NCBI GenBank assembly: GCA_025656435.1
Contig: JAHXHT010000137.1
Location: forward strand, 1-6,428
DNA from: Candidatus Thiodiazotropha sp. (ex Gloverina cf. vestifex)
GTDB lineage: Bacteria > Pseudomonadota > Gammaproteobacteria > Chromatiales > Chromatiaceae
Length of the DNA: 6,428 bases
Reading direction: 5' to 3'
Shown: piece after piece, positions 5,021 through 6,428 of the stretch
Layout: each line of letters opens with the position of its first letter
How positions within the stretch are numbered: position 1 is the stretch's first letter
The notes under the pieces: generated by a model
What the model was told of the DNA's origin: nothing
Seen by the model: only the letters and a program-made list of their open reading frames with translations
The model's database searches: none
Translations under genes and position numbers: made by a program

Positions 5021-6428
5021 CTATTCAAGCAGCTTAAGTCCGGCATCCACCTGGTTGTTGTTGACCAGAATCCAGCCATAGGTGTCGATGATCCCCGGTA
5101 CTGTCGGCGCCGCTTTGTAGGCCTGCTCAGCCAAGGCCAGGGCCTGATCAGTGTTTCCCTGAGCATGATAGAGCCAGACCAGATTATTCATGGCCACCAC
5201 ATGATCAGGCTGTTGTTTTAAGATCCGTTGATACTGGGCGATCGCCTTTTTATCGTCACCCTGGGATTGCAGTTGTGTTGCGTAGCTCAGCCGGGTCACA
5301 AGATCTTCGGGTCGCTTTTCCAGCCACTGGCTCATCAGCGCCTGAGACTCTTGGGTTCGACCCATTGCCTGTAGTGCCTGGCTGACCTTGAACATGGAGG
5401 GCCGCCCTTCTGATCGGGTGAAGGCTTCCCGATATGCGGGTAATGCCGTCTCATACTTTTTCTGGCTCATCAGCACGTCGCCCTTAAGGGAGTAACCGGC
5501 AGCAGACTCAGCATGATCTGCGATCAATCGCTTCGCATGCTCAGCGGCCTTTTCCGGTTTGCCCTGCTTCAAGGCAATACCACCCAGCGCCCATTGTGCC
5601 GCCATATGAGTGCTGTCTTGCGCCAAGATTTTTTCAAGAGAGCGCTGGGCGCCAGTTAGATCCCCCAGCTTCGCCTGCAAGGTTGCCTTCTTCATCCGCC
5701 CGTCAATCATTTGGGGGTTGGCATCCAGCAGTTTTTCGTAGACTCTTAATGCCGCATTGTCGTCTCCCGCGGCCTGCTCCAGTTCGGCCAGTAACAGCAG
5801 TGCAGAAGTGTTTGCGGGAGCGATCTCCAGTGTCTCTTCCGCCAGTTCCCGAGCCTCATCGAGCTTACCTTGGCGCAAAGCGGCGTTGGCCAATAAGATC
5901 CTCGGTGTGATTGCCTTCGGGTTACCCACCCTGGCTTGTTCCACCAATTTGGCCGCCTGCTCCTTGTTACCGTCCTGCTCCTCCAGTGTTGCCAACATCA
6001 GGAGCGCTTTCTCTGCATTCGGTTTCTGTGCTAGTGCCGATTCCAGGTGATTTCTAGCTTGTGCGACATCACCCTCCGCTTGCGCCATTCTGGCGAGCAG
6101 CAGATAGCCACTCATGTATTGCGGATCGACCTGGACGGGCTGTTCCAAGTAGCTCACCGCTTCTGCTTTTTCACCCATGGCCTCCTGTGCGGCAGCGGCC
6201 ATAGCATAGGCCATAGGCACATCAGGTCGCTTATCAATAAGCTTACGGGCAGTATCCAATGCTTGTGGAAAATCCTTCGATTTCATATGGGCAGTAATCA
6301 ATGCCATCTCAGCGGGCAGATAGGACTGATCCGAACCCACGATCGCTGATCGCCATGGAAGGCTGAAAGCCGAGGCGATTAGTCCCCGATAGGCGTAGGC
6401 GCGGTTGTATGGCCGTAATTGTGACTGT
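5021..6428 (-). CDS. PrsT-like TPR-repeat protein, partial, with premature amber stop
   Basis: The frame is open from the window edge to TAG at 5023-5021. From the codon at 6340-6338 onward it encodes 439 residues made almost entirely of tetratricopeptide repeats: one at 9-41, then eleven at 42-414 (34 residues each, one of 33), and a thirteenth cut after 25 residues by the stop. The sequence style (GSDQ then an AL-rich repeat; late NNLVWLYHAQGN and IIDTYGWILVNNNQ) resembles the PrsT TPR proteins of PEP-CTERM/exosortase loci, which are larger; this link is inference and no exosortase gene is visible. TPR arrays are protein-interaction scaffolds. The GTG at 6340-6338 has no Shine-Dalgarno and lies inside open frame, so it is unlikely to be a true start. 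Beyond about 6343 the open frame (QSQLRPYNRAYAYRG and so on) no longer resembles TPR, hinting at a junction. With the C-terminal lesions, this may be a pseudogene. Confidence 0.8.
   Translation of the reverse strand, partial: QSQLRPYNRAYAYRGLIASAFSLPWRSAIVGSDQSYLPAEMALITAHMKSKDFPQALDTARKLIDKRPDVPMAYAMAAAAQEAMGEKAEAVSYLEQPVQVDPQYMSGYLLLARMAQAEGDVAQARNHLESALAQKPNAEKALLMLATLEEQDGNKEQAAKLVEQARVGNPKAITPRILLANAALRQGKLDEARELAEETLEIAPANTSALLLLAELEQAAGDDNAALRVYEKLLDANPQMIDGRMKKATLQAKLGDLTGAQRSLEKILAQDSTHMAAQWALGGIALKQGKPEKAAEHAKRLIADHAESAAGYSLKGDVLMSQKKYETALPAYREAFTRSEGRPSMFKVSQALQAMGRTQESQALMSQWLEKRPEDLVTRLSYATQLQSQGDDKKAIAQYQRILKQQPDHVVAMNNLVWLYHAQGNTDQALALAEQAYKAAPTVPGIIDTYGWILVNNNQVDAGLKLLE
6347..6381. 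repeat. Imperfect nested hairpin at the possible edge of the TPR homology
   Basis: TGATCGCC at 6347-6354 pairs with GGCGATTA at 6374-6381 (eight pairs, one of them G-T). Inside, GGCT-GAA-AGCC at 6361-6371 forms a second four-pair stem, leaving an asymmetric bulge of six bases on one side and two on the other. It lies just beyond the point where the TPR similarity stops. Bulged hairpins occur at ends of IS200/IS605-type elements and in REP sequences, but no transposase, target site or second copy is visible, so the nature is unknown. Confidence 0.35.

Noticed and set aside
5021..5023. TAG as a recoded pyrrolysine codon in the TPR gene
   Set aside because: A frame change 140 bases further on also disrupts the same gene, TPR proteins are not known pyrrolysine proteins, and no Pyl genes are in the window. 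Decay or error is simpler.
4924..5166. Minus-strand 80-codon open frame overlapping the amber site
   Set aside because: It is in another frame from the TPR sequence, is rich in Pro, Arg and Ser as shadow frames are, and has no family resemblance.

Overview
The window reads as a chromosomal segment of a gammaproteobacterium. The lineage is inferred from gene content only: a gamma-class carbonic anhydrase-like protein of the YrdA type, oligopeptidase A of the PrlC/OpdA type with the E. coli length of 680 residues, a CNP1-like secreted protein, and a TPR protein resembling the PrsT proteins of PEP-CTERM/exosortase systems. Together with intermediate base composition, this would suit a Chromatiales- or Sedimenticola-like sulfur bacterium, but no marker here fixes the taxon. 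Coding density is high and I see no rRNA, tRNA, CRISPR array or complete mobile element.

Layout. At the left edge on the minus strand lie the first eight codons of an unknown gene, overlapped by 4 bases (ATGA) by the stop of the YrdA-like gene (21-542). A gap of only 22 bases separates that gene from a rightward series: lemA-like (565-1137), a two-membrane-segment GIDE-domain protein with a canonical EF-hand loop (1156-2106), a 117-base gap, a secreted CNP1-like protein (2224-2775), and prlC (2793-4835). The right quarter carries a minus-strand TPR gene converging on prlC and running off the window at 6428.

Genes working together. LemA and the GIDE protein are closely spaced membrane proteins and probably act in the same envelope-associated process. 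CNP1-like and prlC are 17 bases apart and probably co-transcribed, although one product is exported and the other is a cytoplasmic peptidase that finishes peptide degradation. The YrdA-like protein belongs to a separate leftward unit.

The most notable observation is decay in the TPR gene. An in-frame TAG at 5021-5023 interrupts a 34-residue TPR exactly in register. The coding sense continues after it for 46 codons, and a +1 frame change near 4882 then restores a plausible end stopping 13 bases from prlC. At the other end, sequence beyond about 6343 stays open but stops looking like TPR, and it contains a compact imperfect hairpin, so a junction or third lesion is possible there. I see no convincing new multi-gene system. 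The lemA/GIDE/EF-hand pair is the best candidate for less-explored biology.
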